Below, piece after piece: positions 33,508 to 46,617 of a stretch of DNA of 64,000 nt. Numbering within the stretch: the stretch's first letter is position 1; each line of letters begins with the position of its first letter. Source of the DNA: Agrocybe praecox (lineage: Eukaryota; Basidiomycota; Agaricomycetes; Agaricales; Agrocybaceae); NCBI GenBank assembly GCA_964017145.1, contig OZ024841.1, positions 3,100,001 to 3,164,000 of the forward strand, written 5' to 3'. Under the pieces are notes generated by a model that was given only the letters and a program-made list of their open reading frames with translations, did not search any database and was not told where the DNA came from. Both the position numbers and the translations under genes were made by a program.

Positions 33508-36500
33508 GTTCGACAATCAACTTGATGATGGGGATAGGATAAAGAAAAGGGTCAAGTAGCAAGTCAAGGGCAATCATCGTCCTTCACAACCTCACGGTGA
33601 ATCGCATTGCCGACTACACGTGCGCAGTTTCCACGGTCCAACGCTTGTTATAAGTAGTTGTTCTAATTTAGTCTATGTAAGTACGACGCAAAAACATATC
33701 TCCACCTCCATCCTTCCATCGAGTACAGTTTTGTCGGTTTATGCGCTACTACTTCTTCAATGACACATCAATGTCGAGAATTATATTCCCTCCTTCAACG
33801 ATGTATCAACCGCCGAACGCAAAGAGCTGCAGAATACATATTCTCACCTCCCGCTCTTTTATCAGAGAATTTTAAGGGTATGATGCATGTTGTGATTTTA
33901 TTGATAAAGATGGCAGGATGTTTAGGAGTGAAAATACTGATAAGAGGGGCGCAGAGATAATCAACAAAAATGTTACCGCAAGTAAGGCGGCGGAGAGAGG
34001 GAGCATAAAGAAAAGGAAACAAACAAACACCAAACACATCGAATTCAAGGAAGCGAGAGGGAGGAATGTAAAACAAAGGGAACACAGATAAGCGGCAGAA
34101 AGATGAAGAATGATGAGAGAGCGAGAACAGAAAGTACAAAAGGGAAGGGACGGAGCGAAGATGGAACGCAAAGGAGAGGAAACAATTCATGGAAACGTAC
34201 AATAATGGAAGAAAATGAGAGACAATTTCGCACATCTAGCTCTTTAATGCGCGTCGTTCACAATTCATATAGTGCACATATATGCACAACGACGAGAGAC
34301 GTGCCGCACTGGAAGTAGGACTTGGTTCCGCAGCGTGATCATGAAGATCGAGAAACGTTTGGATCAGGGAAGATAGAGAAGGGAGAACTGAAAGTAATTC
34401 GATTCGAATGGAAAGGACGGAAAGAGGGAGCGTAGAAGGAGAGAGCAACAAATCGAACAAAAACGGAAGGGAAGGAGAAAGATCACAGAATGAAGCTAAG
34501 GCGCTGTTCAAGGGTGGGTAGGAAAGACATAGGATCTGAAAACGAACAACAGATACAAGAAATGTAACAGTCAACACGAGAGACATGAACATGACGATAA
34601 CTTACGAGGACAAAAAGTAGGTCGAGAGGTTTTACCGTTTCTATCTGAATATCAACGCAATACTTCTGGGATTTGATGCGAATTTGATGGGTGATAAAGG
34701 CAGCATGTTGTAGGCGATCAAGAAGGTGGACAAGAGATGAGAGATGCGAGAGCTAGTCATTTGACAATCGTTGAACGAGAGTAGTAGTGCAAGGGAGGAA
34801 GGGAAAGGGGGGAATGGTATTTGATCCTGAGAAAACATTCGAGTGATCAGAAAGAATGAGAGACTATGAGAGCGAGAAGGAAGTGAACGGAACGGAACGG
34901 CATTAAAGGGAGAGGACAGTATGAGGCGGAAACAGGAAACATAAATGGTGAGTGGAATAAACCTGACGGATTGAATTTAAAAGAAGGCATGGAAACTAAG
35001 AAGTAATTGAGAAGGAAAAGAAAAAATGGATGGAACTGGCCACTATCAAACCAGCCTGTGACAAGGGACATGAAAAGAAGAAACATTCGCATGATCAGGA
35101 AGTTAACAGCGAGAGGCGAGGAGAAAGAGAGAGAAACTAAATTGAACGGAAGGGAATTGAAGGGAGAGCACATAGGAGAAGGGAGAAGGATCATAGAGGG
35201 AAGGAGAGATGACAGACAGAACAGAATGGGAAGAGACGGAGGGGCGGGGAAGGCGCATGAGACGAACACGAACATCGGAGAAACGTGTTTTGATCCGAAC
35301 CCTAACTCCACATCGCGTAGCGTACGTTTGTATTTCGTCTTTGTTTCTCTCCCTCGAATCTTTTCTTTATGTTTTATTAGAGTTCTGTGCCTAGGAATAA
35401 TTTTTTTTTGGATCATACGAGTCGACTTTATGAAAAAGGACTCTGATCTGCTTCGTTCAAGGCTCGATTACATATACGAATTCAAAACAAAAAACAAAAA
35501 AAAGAGGCCGCACCGCAAGAGAAGAAAGAAAAAGAGGGGCGTGAGTTGATTCTTCGTGTGATCATGATAGCGTGGAAAGGTAGAGAACAGGTAAGAGGAG
35601 GGAAGCGATCGGATCGTCGGCAAGGGCCGGTGAAAGCTGATGGGAGTGCATAGAGAGGCCAACCAGACCGAATGAAACTGGAACGGACGCAGCAAAGATA
35701 GAATAATGAGAGTGATATAATAAACGCAGTGATGGGTGAGATGCCGGTAGAATCATAACGCGCATAGCGAGAGGGGTACTCGAATAAAAAGAAGAAGTGG
35801 AGACATAATTGCACTTGATGCTGCGCGAAAAAGAAGTTGCGTGATGAGGAAGAGGGATAGACGAGGAGACAGAGAGGGATGCGAACGAATTGGAAGGGAA
35901 GGGAATGCAAGAGAAACAAAGATTAAGGCAGTGGAAAGAGAGAATATGGAGGAGAGGGCGATAGACAGAACGAAAGCGGAAGAGACAGAACGAGGATGGG
36001 TATATGTAAGAATGAAGATAAGAGAGGCAAACACGAAGGAGAGGAAGTGATGGAATTGTATATTATCGAACAGTATCTATCAAGCAACATGTGGGCTGGA
36101 CCACGGATTCTACGTATCGTGGTGATGAAGGGTACATAGTTAAGTGCTCACTGGAAAAGAGACACGACAATGAAGCGAAAGAGTTGGATTTGAATAAAGA
36201 AAAAAACCTGAGCGAGTGAGAAGTAGAGATGCAAAGGGATAAGATACCGATTGGCGAGGTGAAAGAATTAGATAGTGGTGATTGAATTTTGAAGGGGAGA
36301 AACGACGATCCATGAAAACAACTTGAAGGAGCCAAAAAATGATAAGGGCTTTCGGGCGCCCGAGAGCGATAAAGCAAACTCGAAGTTGAAGCGCACGTGA
36401 AGGGGTGATAGAAAGAAATGAGTAAAGAAATATACAGACGATAGAAACGATAGAAACCAGGGCGAGTAGGTGGGGCGCGTGCCAACACAGAGCCCGGAGG

Positions 36501-37216
36501 AATGACACGCACGAGCGACACCACACGCTCGGAAGGCCAATGAGGGTGAGAATAGAATAGAGTGAAAAAAGTACGACTCACCGCGATAACGGCCCCACAG
36601 TAAAAGAGGCGACCCACCCAGACCCCAGAGAAGAATGACCCCAACGAGCGACAAACGTTCAAGACACCAGAGACCAGAGACCGGAGCACGCTTAGAGCTG
36701 GATAAACCTTTACGGAAGCGAAGAGAATACGACACGCACAGGGTGGCATCGAAATCACCAAACAGTGATGAATACGACGAGCGGACGATGGCTGACGATG
36801 AAAAGACAGACATATGGACGGTCCGACGGAAATTTGACCCGGGTTTTGATCCGAACCCTAACCCGACATGGCATCATGTACGTTCGTATCCGACCATAAC
36901 TTTATGCCTTTCCTTCCTTTTCCTCGACTCTTTTCTTTGATCTGAATCTTACGCGTCAAATTTCTGAATGGGCGAGTCATTGCAGAAGAGTTATGAAAGA
37001 TCAGAGGACGCACATGACGCGAAACGAAACACATAACACAACGACGCAAATGGACTCGGAGGGTATTGATGGGGGATAGAGGACAAAGAAACGGAGAGCG
37101 ATGAAAGAAGATGGGACAGAAGATTGAAAAGAGTGATACTGCTATTCCCGGAAAGACAAGGATTGTAAAGCGACAGCGGGGAGCAAAAAATAGGGATCGG
37201 GAGAAACTGTTTGTAA
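33508..37216. repeat. Duplicated spacer between NACHT 3 and kinase pseudogene B
   Basis: About 3.7 kb without a supportable gene. The first 150 bases are the NACHT promoter shared with copies 2 and 4 (ggataaagaa...gggtcaagtagc; cgcagtttccacgg). The remainder is purine-rich on the + strand and repeats in 56583-58730. It holds two copies of the gatccgaaccctaac motif (35291-35308 and 36848-36864), suggesting an internal tandem duplication. ORFs here (for example 34847-35416 -, 35007-35549 +, 36063-36813 -) read biased repeat DNA and are not conserved in frame between copies. Confidence 0.55.
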
Positions 37217-40200
37217 GTCCATGTCCGATTCATCTTTATCACATCCAACGGCTCACTCTGCTTGCAGTCCCCCCAAGATTCTTCCTCAAGTCACTCCCAC
37301 TCACGAGCTGGCGGCGGCGGCGAAGCAGGAGGACGGCACACGTACAACATCATCCCAATGCTCCCGACAGAGCCCACCAGCGCCTCCAACCTCATCCTAT
37401 ATACGCCAACAGCAACGCCCCACCGTTGCTCTTTCTCCGAAGCAGCGGGACCACCAACAAAGCCAGCCAGCGACCGCACATCCCAACTTGAATTAGTCCA
37501 GCGGGAACCCGATCGCAGCAACCTTGCCCAGGTACCCATACTGGACGTGTACGCGCACCCAGCTGCCCTAGCTTACGCGGCTGCCCATCCACGCCATACG
37601 ATTCCCAAGTTTGTGCCGTATCTGCTCCTGCAGACCGCTTGGAAGGGTCGAGCTCGGTCTGCATAGTCAGTGGGGAAAGGAGGTCACGGTGATGCCATTA
37701 ATCAGGAGGGGTAACATGGACAGTACCGTTAGCATGAGTGAAAATGAGAGGGAAATTGAGGTTTTAAAGGTGTGTTTCTTTCCTCCTATCTTTTCCTTGC
37801 CTCGTGGGTAGCCCAAGGCCCATGGACCATCTTCTTGTGTTCAACGCTATCATTCACATATATAATTATTTTTCCATTGGCTCTGTTTTTTCTATCCTAT
37901 GTGGACCTTCATTTTCGCGGTTTGTCGGTGCCAGCATTTGTGGAAGAGGAGCCGTCGCATACGTTCTCTTAACCATTTCTTTTCGTTTTTCTTCTTTTAT
38001 TTACGTACCGACTTGCGTTGTTTCCGTACAGATCTATTTTACTAACTAATCCTCCTCCATTTGCAGACGCTCAAACTTCCGACTATACGACGTTATTCAA
38101 ACCGACAATTACATCGGCATAATCCTCAAATACTCCACCAAAAAGAGAATCATGCATCGCGATTTGAAGGTGGACCGACGGCCAGCCGAACGTGTTCGGA
38201 AAGATCTGGAGAAGCACGTCGCGCCGACATCTTCTAGGGCGCAGAGCTATCGTTCGGATGCGAGGAGCGAGAGGTCGGTGTCGTCCAATGCCGTCCCGCC
38301 TATTATTATTGTTACCACCGCTGTCGCTGGTCAGACCAGCAGCACCATACCCACACCCTCTCGCAGCCGTTCGACCCTACTGGAATACCTCTACGAGGGC
38401 TCGCATTCGTCGCCAGCGACCCATCCATATCGCTCCTTACTTCTCCACCCTCTGTCGTTTCCAAGCCGGCTGGTAACAAACCTCAGCCAACTACACCACA
38501 GAACAAAGAAAGTCCTGGCCGGAAGAAGCCAGCCAGCCCCGCTACTTTGGGTCTGGGCAAAGACGATCCGTTCACATTCGGTGTCGGGGCTGATGCTTCC
38601 AGTTCCAGTGCCGACGTGGCTTCCAATACCCTCTCATCGCCTGGTCGATTCCCCGGAGAGAAAGACGACAAGGAGAAGACAGCCTATGGGGCATTTGGGC
38701 AACTATCCAGGTCGAATACGACTCGGAGCCGGAGGAAGGAGGAAGGAAGCAGCCGACAGCAGCACGAGCACCACCGACGGCTTATCGTGGGCCTACAGTT
38801 CCAAGTGCATGATTCCAAGCACCAGCCCCAGCACCTGTCTCGATTCCTCCTGTCCAAATCCCTGCGACGACAGCTCCGGGCGTTCCTGCTATTCCAGCGT
38901 CAGCGGCGTCTGCAGGAGCAGACTCGAACACTTCTTCTGTTGGCAAAGTCCAAGGAGCGGGCCACAAGAAGGGGAAATCCAGCGTCGATAGGACGGGCCT
39001 TGGGAAGATCTTCGGTGGCAAAGATGCTGGTGCGAACGAGAAAGAGGGCAGCGGAAGTCCGGGAGAGAAGAAGGAAAAGACGAAGGAGGAGGAGGAGAGA
39101 GGAGGAGGAGAAGGAGAGGAAAGGGGGTACAAGTGGAAGGAAGAACACGCTCACCATTATGGTTGAGTCTCGCCAGGCTCATCAGGAATCTATCGCAGAA
39201 CCAGAAGACGTCCATTAGCTCTGTATATCCTGTGGGAAGTACTACCGCCATACCAGGTACAGCCAAGAACCCCAACGCCAGTTTACAACCGCCACTAATG
39301 CCCATCTCCATGCCATTGGTACCGGGTGCAGCTGCACGTTTGACGTCCATGAACTCAAACGTGTCTGCGTCGTTATCGAATTTTGCTGCTCCTTCCAGCG
39401 CCTCGTCGTTCGCTGCGAACTCGGCCATGTTCTCGCCTCCTTTGCAGGACTTTGATGATGCGCTGATGACGGCGAGCGAGAGGGCAGACATACAGGTGTC
39501 GACGAGCAAGGCGAAGAAGGTGATTCAGCCGTTTCAGGAGCAAGTCGGAGGGCAGTGAAAACCTTGCTCCTTCATATACCGATACGCCTAGCACAGAGGA
39601 CTCGGACGTTGATCGGGATAGTACGTCTACCCAGACGCAGGCGAGTCAGCATCGGATACCTATTACGAACAGGTATAGGAGAGGATACTCTGCTTCAAGC
39701 AGCACCGTCAACCAGCCCGGCGAGAAGGATGGAAAGGAGCAGCAGAACCCCGTTGCTCCTCCTGTTCAGGTGATGTTTACCACTTCAACTTCGAGGATGG
39801 GCAGTGCAGCTTCCAACGGCGTCGATTAGCCTGGACTACCACTCCCCTCTTCGTCTGGTCTGTTCTCAGCCTCGACGGGCGGGATGCTTCATGGGCTGCT
39901 GATGAAGAGGCAATCGTCCCAAGTTGCGTCGGGCGTTCCTCCCACATCGTTGGTAGCGTCATCACACCCCTCAAACACACCAGCATTCGATGGCGAGCCT
40001 CTGCCCTAGACGTGTGGGCTTGTATCATCTTCCAGCGTTAGTCTTGTTACGCTTGTTATATCGCCTGGGCAGGCGGCATTTCCTGTCACCACTGGCTTTG
40101 TCTCTGGCGCAATTGGATCGGTATATGGCGATCCATCGAAGGACGCTGGAGATGAGGCTTCGAAGTGCGGTTCAGCCTCGAGCCGACGAGGTTGGATAGG

Positions 40201-40500
40201 CCGAACGATACGTATAGCTTGGATACAGAAGGTTGAAGGGTGAAGAATTTTTGTATGATACGTTGAAGCAGTACGTTTTCTTTTCTTTATTTTTTGCAAC
40301 CTTTTCTTTTTTTCCACTTTTTTTCTGTTCTTTTTCAAATCCGTATTTATTGCTGGTGTTGAGACCAAGTTTGCACATCAAACCCTGGCATGTTCGTAAT
40401 TTTCTTTTCCCATGTTCTCACCTTTTTATCTGGGCCATCGAACATACAAACTAATTATTTTTTCGATAGGCGTGCGGAGCTTTCGGCTGCTCGTGCCTGG
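37217..40500 (+). pseudogene. KIN4 kinase pseudogene B
   Basis: Starts at about codon 28 of the kinase (tcacatccaacggctcactc). Exon 1 is recognisable to the intron donor at about 37770. A 14-bp deletion after 'ctgcagacc' (about 37634) removes the front of the glycine loop and shifts the frame to a nearby stop. Exon 2 keeps a corrupt piece of the N-lobe and 'MHRDLK' at 38152, then jumps to the linker (RVRKDLEKH), so the activation loop and C-lobe are gone. Several linker pieces survive in changing frames, among them RSTLLEYLYEGSHSSP, PPTPLQDFDDALMTASERA-like and RSYSASSSTVNQPG-like. The KA1 first half is missing; only the tail around 40180-40240 (TRLDRPNDTYSLD-like) and the final exon (40470-40500, stop mutated to TGG) remain. 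Confidence 0.85.
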
Positions 40501-43080
40501 ATGGCGAACGAATAGATATAAATATCATTACCAATAACCCAGCATCGCCAATAATTGGCCATCTCTTACCCAGGACTCTAAATTTTCATCACCCTCCGCC
40601 ATCACCTCTTCGTCGTCGTCGTCACCCATCCAGCACCTATACCTATGCCCGAACCATGCGCATATAAACGCTCACACACACTCAGACTCACGTTCACATC
40701 CACAAACCCCTGCAGCGTCGAACACGCACACTTACACTCACACCCTCAACAATCGTTATACCTACCCCACCTCTATAACAAACACATAGACTGGCCTGCG
40801 CTGCCACGTCACATTTCGTTTTGTAACTTCAGACTGGTATTCGACGATGTTGCCTCGGGGATTCGATCGATATACGAAGGAATAGGAATCGGCGAAGAAG
40901 ATCTAGCGCGTCCTGGTTGGCGGAGGATGGGGGTGGAAGTAAAAAGAAAATTTAAATATCAAATCGTCGGAGCTAGGAGGGATAGGTGATGTGGGGCGTT
41001 GGCAATCGCCGTTGTGCATCGTTGGGGACGAGGGGGGGGTTTTATTTTCAAATTGCTTTCTGCGACGCGCTTGATCTCGTCACTTTTCGTATTTTCGATA
41101 TCTGTGGCCGGATTTCTGTTTTCCGATGTCTGTACTCCTCTTTTTTTTGTATTTCGCTCCTCGTTTTCTTTCTTTCTTGTTCTATTTCTTCGATCATCTT
41201 TCTTGTGGACTTTTCTTGATTTCCTTCCCTTTTTTTCCCCTTCCTCTCCTGCAACAAGAATTATGCGTGTCTGTACTGTAGTTCGGAATTTTTCTTTTCC
41301 TTTCTTTTTTTCTCCTTTTAGTATTTTTTTACTTTCCGTCATCGGCCTAAGTCAAACAATTCCGCGTCCATTCTCCATCATCATCGACATCATTCCGACA
41401 CAATTCTTTCCGCATACAATATATTTTCTACTTTTTTTCTTCCTACTCTTTCATTTTGCATACCCTAATAATTATCTGGTTCGCTTTCTTTTTCCTTATC
41501 TCAAAATTTGTGCCACTCCCATTCTTTCCCATGTCATTCACTACCTACGCCCCTCCGTCGTCTCTAGTAACTCAACTCACTCATTCTATTGATCAAAAAA
41601 CAGCCCAAGCAACGTCTTGCCAATCTGCGCCTGCAACGTATATGTATTCTTATTTGAACCTAAGGCAGAGCTGATAAACACCATTGAAAGAGACTGAAGA
41701 GAAGGAAGGAAGACTGAGTAATGAAGCTAGTCACAGAGTAACAGAGACGTACGATTTAATGCGCATTCACGAGGCTCCAAGAGAAGGGAGTAAAGAAAGA
41801 AATTGTAAAGGCGAGCGGAGGGTAATCAGAGGTCTGATAGTTCTAAAATGAATGTAGTGTCCAGTGGGGTGGAAGGAACGAGGGAAGTGATTAATCGACG
41901 TGGGCGGAAAAATGACGTGTGAAATGAGAGGTACTCGGAGAGAGCGAAGAAATGTACACCACGCGAAAAAAGGTCGGACGATCACGAAGAGGGAGAGAGC
42001 GAATGAATTGGAAAGGAAGGGAAAAATCGATAACACAGTAACATAGAGGAGAGTCAAGCAGATGGAATCAGAGGGCAAGCATATAGGAAGAGAGTTACGA
42101 GAAAATACGCAAAGGAGACGAAATGATCGATGGAAATCTTGTATATTAGCAAACGGGTATACATCAAGCGGATTACATGAATCGTCACGATGAAAGGTAC
42201 ATAGGTGGGATGTGCATTGGGGAAAAAGACACGACAATAGAAATAATTGATGCAGACGCGGATGTACAAGAACGAGGACGGCAACGGGGAAGAATAGGGA
42301 AAGGAGCCTAGGAGAAGTGGGAAAGGGGGGGGGGAAGAGACGGGCACTAAAGAGACAATATACTGTCCATGAGGCAAGGTCAATGAAACAGAAGTAAATG
42401 AGGAGGACAAAGTCGGAAGTAAATTAACAGGCGAAAAAAGAACAGCGTGTTCCGCGAACGCGAGCCCACGGGTACCACAAGTGGGAAGCGATGATCGATG
42501 TGAGTGCAGGGATACCATGAGCACGACAGCAAAGCGTTCAAGAGACCGTTGACCAGAGATGGAGCGAGAGCGACGAGTGGGTTCACTGGGGCAAAGATGG
42601 CAGCACATAGCTAACAAAAAAGCTAGTTGAGGCGAGGCGCAGGGAGAACCTAGTCCTATACGGGGAAAACAGAACACCATAAGAGCATTTGGGCGGTTAT
42701 AAAGCTGGGAAGGCAGGCAAGTGGAGGGGATGAGAGGGAGAGCAAAATATGGAGCAGGGAGAGGGAGCATACGAGGAGAGTGAAGCTGCAGGAGCAGAGC
42801 GAAGACAGAGGAGGTAGTTATTGATGAAAGTAAATAAGGGGAAGAGAGGGAACTAAGAGGCGGAGGCAGTACACAACGGACGATCAATGAGTAGAGGAGC
42901 CAAGTCATGCACACGACAGCAGACAGATGGGGGGCGTGAATAAACAGGGTGAAGATGGAAGGAAAGGAAACACAAAGAAAAGAAAAGTATTTGAGACGCG
43001 GGGACGAGTGTAGTGACAGAATGGGTGGCAGGTGGGTAAAGGGGTATAATAAACGCGCCGGGCAAACAGAGAGGTCTTTA
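40501..43080. repeat. KIN4 3' flank copy, then purine-rich repeat, after pseudogene B
   Basis: 40501-41670 matches the kinase 3' flank (9359-8150 on the minus strand), including 'gcccaagcaacgtcttgcc' near its end. 41700-43080 is purine-rich DNA that recurs at 62970-64000 after pseudogene C. A shared landmark is 'gatgtacaagaacgagg' at 42263 and 63087; another is 'cccacgggtacc(a/g)caa(g/a)tgggaag' at 42464 and 63269. The 383-aa minus-strand ORF at 42054-43205 lies here; its homolog at 63013-63726 is frameshifted, so it is not treated as a gene. Confidence 0.55.
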
Positions 43081-44644
43081 CACTGCCCCACATATACTGA
43101 TCGGAACCGCTCGGAAATTTGACTTTTCCGAGCAGTTCTGAGCAGAAATGTATCTTTTTCTTCTCTGCCAAATGGCTGAGAAAGACCCACTTTTTTTCCA
43201 AGCAATTCTGATCAGAATTACTCAGAAAAGTCAGAACTGATCAGACAGCTCGGAAATTGAGCTCCCATATTACCAAGTGAAATTGGTCAGAAACACTCGG
43301 AAATGAGTTACCTATGATATGTTTTATTTTATTTATTTTGTGGTTATTTCGTCATTTCTGCCAAAACCGTAACATATTACGTCACATTTAATGTTTGATA
43401 AATATATTTCGAATATTTTAGGAATTATCGTGATTTTTTCATAATTTTAGGAGGTCCGTGTGACATACAAACAACAATTTTTGTAAAATTCCCAAAATAG
43501 ATATCCGGACCGTTTCGGAAATTGCCGGCACAGCCACAACCCGCTGCCCAGGCCGCGTCATCACTCTTTCCCTGCTCCCACCACTACCACCACCATCCTC
43601 TACCACCGTCCACCACCATTACCCATCGCCACCACAACGCAACGACGACGGCGACGAGAACACGCCGACAACACGACGGCGACAACAACATGACGGCGAC
43701 GACAACGACATGGCGACGACGACACGACACGACGACGACGACACGACACGACGACGACGACACGACGACAACGACATGAAGACGACGACACAACGTCGAC
43801 GACACAACACGACGGCACGACGGCACACCGACGACGACGACGCGCCAACAACGACGACACCCGGCGACGACGACGCTGACACGACAACGACAACGGCGAC
43901 GCGCCAACGGCAACGACATGCCAACGACGACACGACACGATGACGCGCCAACGGCAACCGGCGATGACGACACGACGACGACACGCCAGGCGAACAAACC
44001 AGCGAACACGAGGGGACCGGGTTGGGGGCAAGGGCGTGACGTGGCACGATGGGGAGGGGTTATAGGACGATGAAGGGGGTACAATATGGGAACGGGTACT
44101 ACGAGGTAAGTACCCCATCGACGCCGTCCCCTAGCTCACCGCTGCTGTCCACAGGTTGCCCTCCTTTATCTCCCCTCTCCTCCACCCTTCCCTCATCCCA
44201 TCCCCTTCCTCCTCCTCACCCTCATCCCTTCTCTCTGCCCTATCCTCCTCTCTCCTTTCCTCTGTTTCTCCCCTTCTCTCTGTCCTTTCCCTCCATATCC
44301 TTTCCCCTATTTTCTCTCCAATTAAATAAATATATATGTATATAAAATTATGTATGTTATAAATCAAATTGAATTAAATTCGCTTTTTCATATGTTTTTT
44401 TTGTGTGAATCTCAGGTTTTTGGTGAATGTTATTTTTTTTAAACATAAGTGACCTTTGTACTCATAATAGACTCATGTTTACTCAGAACTGCTCAGAAAT
44501 ACTCAGAAATACTCAGAAACATTCAGAAAATTTAACAGTCTAGCTACAATTGTCCTCAAATATACTGAATCCACTCAGAATCACTCAGAATCACTCAGAA
44601 ATTTACTTGTCTGAGCGGTTCTGATCAGTACATGTGGGGCAGTG
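43081..44644. mobile_element. Non-autonomous CACTG-ended inverted-repeat element with subterminal repeats
   Basis: The left end reads cactgccccacatatactga tcggaaccgctc; the right end is its inverse, ending ctgatcagtacatgtggggcagtg. Both ends carry many copies of (a)ctcagaa/ctcggaa in varied order: left about 43090-43310, right 44475-44600 with at least seven close copies. This layout is typical of CACTA-type (CMC) elements, where transposase binds subterminal repeats. There is no transposase ORF. The interior holds a long (ACG/GAC)n array (43640-44010) and a C/T-rich tract (44155-44320). I could not see a clean target duplication; 'caaacagag' lies about 10 bp outside both ends, which may be chance. 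Confidence 0.8.
43640..44010. repeat. Trinucleotide (ACG/CGA) array
   Basis: Imperfect array of cgacga and acgacac units inside the CACTG-ended element. It gives long stop-free frames on both strands (Thr/Asp/Arg-rich one way, Val/Ser/Arg-rich the other), which are artefacts of composition. Confidence 0.85.
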
Positions 44645-46219
44645 TGAAGTACTGCAAACAGAGGAAGAACGACGGGAGTGCAGGGACAGTGCAAGCGTAA
44701 GGTGAACACAGGACGAACACGTACGATCGATGAATAGGAGCCACGGAGAAAGAGTAGAATGGGAAATAATTTAAATCAATCGCAGAAGAGAAAAATTGAA
44801 TATTAAAATAAACCTGGGACCGCGAATAGAATGCATGAATGCATGACGGAGGGATGAGTGAACGATCCGAACGAAGGGTACGGCCCCGAACGTTTTGATC
44901 CGAACCCCAGCCCAATATGGCATCGCGTATGTTCGCCATTATTTTGTCTCTCCTTCCTCTCCCTCAAATCTTTCCTTCAAGTTTCGTTCTTGGCATTAAT
45001 GATTTCTGAGTTCTACGTGTCCGTTTGTTACACGGAGGTTTTATTGGAGACAGCGATAATCGGAGGACGCCAGCGGAATGGAATTGAAGGAAACACTGTT
45101 GATAGTGGCGGATGTACATACTGAGTACTGAGTGCGTATGGCTTTTTGGTACGTGTCGTCCTTCGCTCTCTGCTCGCTGATCTGTCACAAAATCTAGAGA
45201 TGGACCCCCTTCTCCGTTTTTGCCTCCCCCTCTCTTGACTCTTCGTTTGAAATTTCTATCTCATGGACCCACTTCAGCTTACTGGCGTCCTTTTCCACAA
45301 TCATGCATTGGCATTCTATTCTCTCCCTGAGGCTCTCTCTTCCCCTGCTATAAATGTCGTGCATCTCCCATCTCACCTTCCATGTCTCGAACTTTCAGCA
45401 CCACCTCGACATCTGAAGTACGGAATGATACACATCCGTAGGGCCATTGGAGAAGGTATTGGAAATATTCTAAGCACGAACATGAAAAAAACTAAACTCA
45501 ACTTGAATGGAAGTAAATATTGTTGGCGACTTACGGCGTGTACGCACTGGGTTTTTGTACTGGTGCGTCTTGCTTATCACATTTTTCGACTGTGATATCA
45601 GTCACCAACCCTCTCCATTCTTTTCCCTGTATCAGAGATACGAATCCATCGCCTGTTCCGTCCTTCTCTCGCTCACTCTCCGCCTCTCCAAACCTCTCTG
45701 CCCCCTTTTACAACTGACGAGCTGACACCATGTACGAATTGCCAAGAGCAATCGGAAATAGACGAATACACGCTTAATACATGCTACCTTGGATTGACCC
45801 AATGACTGTGTTATATCAGACACCATTTCTTTTGTCCTCGCGCCTCCCAATTCTAGCACATTTCTCTTGATCTGATTACTTCTTTCCCTCTCTTTTTCCG
45901 TTCTGCCTCGCGCTTTCCTTTCCTTTTCCCCACCATTTCCGTCCCATCATCACTTCACGTCTGTTTGCATCCCCCCATTTACAATTTATCGAAGGTGACC
46001 GGTTGACCTACCATTGCCTGCCTCTACATGCCATCTCGCCTCTTTTCTCTGTTTTCTTTCTCCTTCCGTCTCTAGAGCTCTCATATTCCAGATTACGGCG
46101 CATGGCATTCCTCCCTCCCTCCCTTCCTTTTCGCATATTATTCTATTACGCACCTATCCTCATTGTGTTCGCTTCCATCTCTTCTCCGCTTGCGTCCATT
46201 TTCCATTTTCTTCAGTCCT
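44645..46219. repeat. Duplicated block between the CACTG element and the gypsy element
   Basis: No supportable gene. The block resembles the left flank of NACHT 2 (19411-21700). It includes a variant of the gatccgaacccta motif (44897-44914, with ccccagccc). The CT-rich second half (45880-46220) has several short frames without recognisable motifs. The gypsy insertion at 46220 splits this block from its continuation at 53273. Confidence 0.45.
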
Positions 46220-46224
46220 CTAAG

Positions 46225-46605
46225 TGTTACGAACACACACGCAGGCCGACTCTTTTTCATTTCCTTCACTGTTTCATCGCCTCACTTTCACCGAACGACT
46301 ACCACACATTCACAATGTGTTTCTTATCGAACGATCACCGCATTGCTACAATGCTTATTCCTCATTTCTTACGAACATTGTCCTCATTCTCTCCGAACGA
46401 TTACCGCACCTTTACAGTGCTCTTTACGCATGTCTCCTTATTATAAATACGTAGTACGATACTCTCTTGTTCTTTAACTAGTTCTTGAGAATACTACAGT
46501 TTCATTACTCGAAACTCGAACGAAGAACCAAGAACCTACGACTATAGCCTTCTTCGGCGTAAACTCCGGGAGTTATACGCATACGAAACGGCTAGTGTCG
46601 TAACA
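46225..46605 (+). repeat. 5' LTR of the gypsy element (381 bp)
   Basis: Begins TGTTACGAAC and ends GTCGTAACA, so it has TGTTAC...GTAACA ends. It contains a TATA box (TATAAA, 46442-46447). The likely transcript start is about 30-34 bp downstream, near 46476. By eye it differs from the 3' LTR at one base, near 46590 (g here, a there). Confidence 0.95.
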
Positions 46606-46606
46606 A

Positions 46607-46617
46607 AAGAACTAGTT
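46607..46617 (+). promoter_or_regulatory. Self-priming primer binding site
   Basis: AAGAACTAGTT lies one base after the LTR. It is the exact reverse complement of AACTAGTTCTT at 46476-46486 in the LTR, which would be the first 11 nt of the transcript if it starts about 34 bp after the TATA box. The match stops at 11 nt on both sides. No tRNA 3' end (TGG...) is found here. This is the arrangement of Tf1/sushi elements, whose RNA 5' end primes minus-strand DNA. Confidence 0.75.

Noticed and set aside
34847..36813. Several 100-230 aa ORFs on both strands
   Set aside because: Lys/Arg/Glu-rich one way, Ser/Leu/Phe-rich the other: typical of purine-rich repeats. Frame is not conserved between copies.
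42054..43205. 383-aa minus-strand ORF
   Set aside because: It reads pyrimidine-rich repeat DNA (Leu/Ser/Pro-rich). The homologous block at 63013-63726 is frameshifted relative to it and no domain is visible.
43522..44118. Overlapping Thr/Asp- or Val/Ser/Arg-rich ORFs on both strands
   Set aside because: Produced by the (ACG)n array; stop-free frames on both strands are expected from composition.
45194..45376. Minus-strand RWEMHDIY piece resembling NDWEMHYIF of the NACHT last exon
   Set aside because: Similarity is limited to about ten bases; neighbouring sequence does not align with any NACHT copy.
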